The translations under genes and the position numbers were made by a program. Shown one piece after another: positions 8,635 to 10,548 of a stretch of 10,548 bases of DNA (position 1 is the first letter of the stretch; each line of letters opens with the position of its first letter). Source of the stretch: Flavobacteriales bacterium. GTDB lineage: Bacteria; Bacteroidota; Bacteroidia; Flavobacteriales; Parvicellaceae. Where the stretch lies: positions 1-10,548 of the forward strand of contig JAAZYJ010000021.1 of the NCBI GenBank assembly GCA_014239715.1, read 5' to 3'. The notes under the pieces were generated by a model. The model did not search any database and had not been told where the DNA came from. It saw nothing but the letters and a program-made list of their open reading frames with translations.

Positions 8635-9525
8635 TTAAACCATTGCCAACCCTGATTCTGCCAGTAGTCCATAAAGTTTATCTGACACTTCCTTGCCAAC
8701 AGGAACCAATGGCAACCGAGTGTAGTTGTGGCAGACATTCATGTATTTCAGCACTTCTTTAATTCCGGCGGGATTGCCATCGACAAACAGCCACTGGATC
8801 ATTTCATAAAGCTTATAGTGATGTTCCCTGGCTTCATCCATCCGCCCTTCTCTTGCAGCCTTTACCATAGTAGAAAACACATCCGGAAAAGCATTGCCTA
8901 CCACCGAAATAACCCCATCTGCACCACTAGCGATCATTGCCAGGGCCAACGCATCATCTCCACTTAATACGTCAAACCCTTCCGGTCTGTTTTGAATGAT
9001 GCTCATTGCTTGTTCCAGATCGCCTGACGCTTCTTTTACAGCTACAATGTTGGAAAAGTCTTCTGCACATCTTATCGTTGTTTCAGCAGCTACATTCGAC
9101 GATGTTCTTCCGGGGACATTGTATAGAATTATGTCTTTGTCTGTAGATCCCGAAACAGCTTTATAGTGCTCATATATTCCATTTTGAGTTGGCTTATTGT
9201 ACGCCGGACTTACCGACAGAATTCCATCCACTTTGTCGAGATTCACAGATTCAAGTTGTTTACAAACCTCTGCGGTATTGTTTCCGCCTATTCCCAGAAC
9301 AATGGACAGCCTGTCCGCATTGATCTCATTAATAAAATCGAGGCTGGTCGCTTTTTCTTCTGAGGTTAGGGTCGAAGCCTCTCCCGTAGTGCCGTGAACT
9401 ACAAGATAATCCGTTCCTCCCCGGATCTGTAGCTCCACTAACCGCTGCAATCCCGCATAATCTATATTACCGTTCTAACTGAACGGGGTAATCATAGCTA
9501 CTCCAAGACCTTTAAATTTGCCCAT
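8635..9525 (-). pseudogene. dapA: 4-hydroxy-tetrahydrodipicolinate synthase DapA, interrupted by an in-frame TAG at codon 17
   Basis: DapA condenses pyruvate with aspartate semialdehyde, the first step committed to diaminopimelate and lysine, in the cytoplasm. Read through its internal stop the gene encodes 296 residues, the normal length. The ATG at 9525 opens with MGKFKGLGVAMITPFS, the expected first beta strand of the TIM barrel, then TAG (9475-9477), then NGNIDYAGLQ and the rest in the same frame. All active-site elements follow: GTTGE with T46 and T47, YNVPGRT with Y135, the Schiff-base lysine K164 in VAVKEASGD, and a normal C-terminus. After the TAG the next in-frame ATG is far inside the barrel, and restart at TTG (9450) or a nearby GTG would lose strand 1. 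As written it should give only a 16-residue peptide. A single base change from GAG, AAG, CAG or a Ser, Tyr or Leu codon would explain it. Nonsense mutation, sequence error and readthrough cannot be separated from this window alone. The gene family itself is not in doubt. Confidence 0.88.
9475..9477 (-). other. Premature amber (TAG) codon within dapA
   Basis: On the + strand this reads CTA. It lies 48 bases after the A of the dapA ATG and in frame with both the preceding 16 codons and the 279 that follow. Homologues usually carry an ordinary residue here, in the variable loop between TPF and NG-x-ID. The frame is kept exactly, so a substitution rather than an indel is the simplest cause. Confidence 0.93.
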
Positions 9526-9540
9526 TGTTTTATTTTTCTA

Positions 9541-9571
9541 CTAAATTAAAGCAGGAAGTATTAACTCCAAA
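9541..9571 (-). promoter_or_regulatory. dapA: Candidate Bacteroidota promoter for dapA
   Basis: On the - strand TTTG (9571-9568) is followed by exactly 19 bases and then TAATTTAG (9548-9541). This fits the Bacteroidota consensus TTTG, 19-21 bases, TAnnTTTG with one mismatch. It lies wholly in the 68-base gap between the DUF6913-like gene and dapA. Transcription starting some 7 bases beyond the -7 element would leave a leader of only about 10 bases before the dapA ATG (9525), which has an A-rich rather than purine-rich SD context. It suggests dapA and msrA can be expressed apart from ligA. Confidence 0.42.
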
Positions 9572-9593
9572 TGAAATGGTTAAAATTATTAAT

Positions 9594-10139
9594 CTAGTGC
9601 CTTATCATTCCAACATACTTGTCTAATTGCTCCATAAAATGGTTCCACCCCTCTTCTTCTACGGAAATTAGTAAATCACAAGAGTCTTCATTTTGTTTTG
9701 AATACCGTCCGACCTTAAATTTCGCTCTTGACCTTAACAATACAAATCGCAGCGGGACACACTTCCCTTCTGAAAAATCAATCAACATGTCAAATTCTTC
9801 AGCGGAAAACTTGACTACTGATCTTGATGTTGGCTTCCCGAACCAGTTCAGGTCCTTTTTTAAAAAATAGTCAACTTCGAGTCCATGACTAAGAAATGCA
9901 GGGGCGATCTTCTCATCAGAATAACCAAGTGCGAACATCTTTTTTTGCCCGTATCGCTTTTTTATTTCCTTAATGTACCAGCGAACATGTTTGAACGAGC
10001 GCTCGTCATCGATCTTGTAAATGATGCCTATGCTCTTAGATGAGCTCCAATTACAGGCCTGCACCTTTCGAGATCGGCTAACCTCCTTTTTCAGGTAGTA
10101 TTTCCCGGCTTTTATTCTTATTTCGTTGACTAATCCCAT
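9594..10139 (-). CDS. DUF6913-like conserved Bacteroidota protein
   Basis: Small protein of 181 residues without signal peptide or membrane segments, presumably cytoplasmic. It matches what I remember of the DUF6913 family, which is often found between ligA and dapA in Bacteroidota: a basic N-terminal helix, a strand with KSIGIIYKID (35-44), a helix and strand ending MFALGY (68-73), the marked motif FLKKDLNWFGKPTS (92-105), then FDMLIDFSEGKCVPLRFVLL (116-135) and RAKFKVGRYS (138-147). The Rossmann-like beta-alpha alternation is visible, but no catalytic motif is recognisable. Its ATG shares a base with the ligA stop codon (TAATG), so it is probably translated by reinitiation after ligA. It ends with TAG. 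The function is unknown. The family assignment is from memory and moderately secure; the gene itself is secure. Confidence 0.8.
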   Translation of the reverse strand: MGLVNEIRIKAGKYYLKKEVSRSRKVQACNWSSSKSIGIIYKIDDERSFKHVRWYIKEIKKRYGQKKMFALGYSDEKIAPAFLSHGLEVDYFLKKDLNWFGKPTSRSVVKFSAEEFDMLIDFSEGKCVPLRFVLLRSRAKFKVGRYSKQNEDSCDLLISVEEEGWNHFMEQLDKYVGMIRH

Positions 10140-10548
10140 TAATCTATCATACTTAAATATTCCTCTTCAGAAATAAGTTTGACTCCCAACTTTTCAGCTT
10201 TGGCTAGTTTGCTTGGGCCAACTTTGTCACCAGCCACCAAATAATCGGTTTTTCCGGTTACGGAGCTGGACACTTTTCCTCCATTTGCTTCAATGGACGT
10301 TTTAAGTTCATCCCTTGTTATCGTATGAAAAACCCCCGAAACAACAAGCACCTTTCCGCTAAGCTTATCGCTTTTAAGAACTGAATGATCCTCTTCGATC
10401 TCAAATTGAAGCCCAAATCCCTTGAGTCGTTCGATCAAAAGTCTATTTCGCTCTATTGAAAAGTACTCGACCAAACTTGCCGCTATGCGATCACCGATCT
10501 CCTCAACATCTATAAGCTCTTCTAGTTTAGCCAGGCAGATGGACTCAA
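10139..10548 (-). CDS. ligA: NAD-dependent DNA ligase LigA, C-terminal part (5' end outside window)
   Basis: LigA seals nicks in replication and repair using NAD+. Only the last 135 codons are visible, and the frame stays open to the window edge. The apparent start at 10474 is an internal TTG leucine codon, since conserved sequence precedes it. Visible residues 1-30 carry the last helix-hairpin-helix of the HhH domain (LEELIDVEEIGDRIAASLVE). A short linker follows, with the typical LKGFGLQFE. Residues about 62-135 form the BRCT domain: SGKVLVVSGVF, TRDELKTSIEANGGKV, TGKTDYLVAGDKVGPSKLAKAEKLG and the closing ISEEEYLSMI. The adenylation and OB domains lie outside, so catalytic residues cannot be checked. 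It is the first visible gene of a minus-strand cluster with the DUF6913-like gene, dapA and msrA, and it is coupled to the next gene by a TAATG junction. Confidence 0.94.
   Translation of the reverse strand, partial: ESICLAKLEELIDVEEIGDRIAASLVEYFSIERNRLLIERLKGFGLQFEIEEDHSVLKSDKLSGKVLVVSGVFHTITRDELKTSIEANGGKVSSSVTGKTDYLVAGDKVGPSKLAKAEKLGVKLISEEEYLSMID

Noticed and set aside
8029..9397. Small plus-strand open frames opposite msrA and dapA
   Set aside because: They lie antisense to strongly conserved coding sequence and show no domain, signal peptide or ribosome binding site; shadows of the real genes.
9450..9477. Reading dapA as an intact 271-residue gene starting at TTG 9450
   Set aside because: The sequence upstream of 9450 encodes the conserved DapA N-terminus (strand 1) in the same frame, so the natural start is ATG 9525 and the TAG is a true interruption. 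A TTG restart would lack part of the barrel and has no clear ribosome binding site.
8044..10141. Genome-wide recoding of TAG as a sense codon
   Set aside because: msrA (8044-8046) and the DUF6913-like gene (9594-9596) end at TAG exactly where their families are expected to end, so TAG acts as a normal stop.

Overview
The window looks like chromosomal DNA from a member of the Bacteroidota, possibly a Cytophagales-type marine or soil bacterium (the lower rank is a guess). The reasons are: a ligA / DUF6913-like / dapA gene order; secreted proteins whose signal peptides end in Y-S-Q; start codons without clear Shine-Dalgarno sequences; and at least one promoter-like TTTG-N19-TAnnTTxG arrangement. 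Genes are densely packed, the genetic code looks standard (TAA, TGA and TAG all end intact genes), and no tRNA, rRNA, insertion sequence or CRISPR array was seen.

Left part, + strand (1-4191): the disaggregase gene clpB, missing only its extreme 5' end; then an AlkB-type membrane di-iron alkane hydroxylase; then a SixA-like histidine phosphatase that overlaps the hydroxylase stop codon by 4 bases, so the last two are probably co-translated.

Middle part (4259-7924): two divergently transcribed genes for exported proteins sharing a 201-base upstream region. The minus-strand gene encodes a secreted protein with an N-terminal beta-rich, carbohydrate-binding-like region and two tandem von Willebrand A domains, both with intact MIDAS residues and each preceded by a Cys-x-Cys pair. 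The plus-strand gene encodes a 496-residue secreted protein that I do not recognise. This pair is the most accessory-looking part of the window.

Right part, all - strand (10548 down to 8044): the 3' end of ligA (HhH and BRCT domains), a DUF6913-like gene that starts inside the ligA stop codon (TAATG), dapA, and msrA. These are housekeeping functions: DNA replication and repair, lysine/diaminopimelate synthesis, and methionine-oxide repair.

The most striking observation is that dapA is interrupted. Its natural ATG is at 9525 and the expected N-terminal beta strand follows, but codon 17 is an in-frame TAG (9475-9477), after which the rest of an apparently perfect DapA continues. This is either a nonsense mutation in a normally essential gene, a sequencing or assembly error, or readthrough. 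TAG recoding is unlikely because the flanking msrA and DUF6913-like genes both end at TAG.
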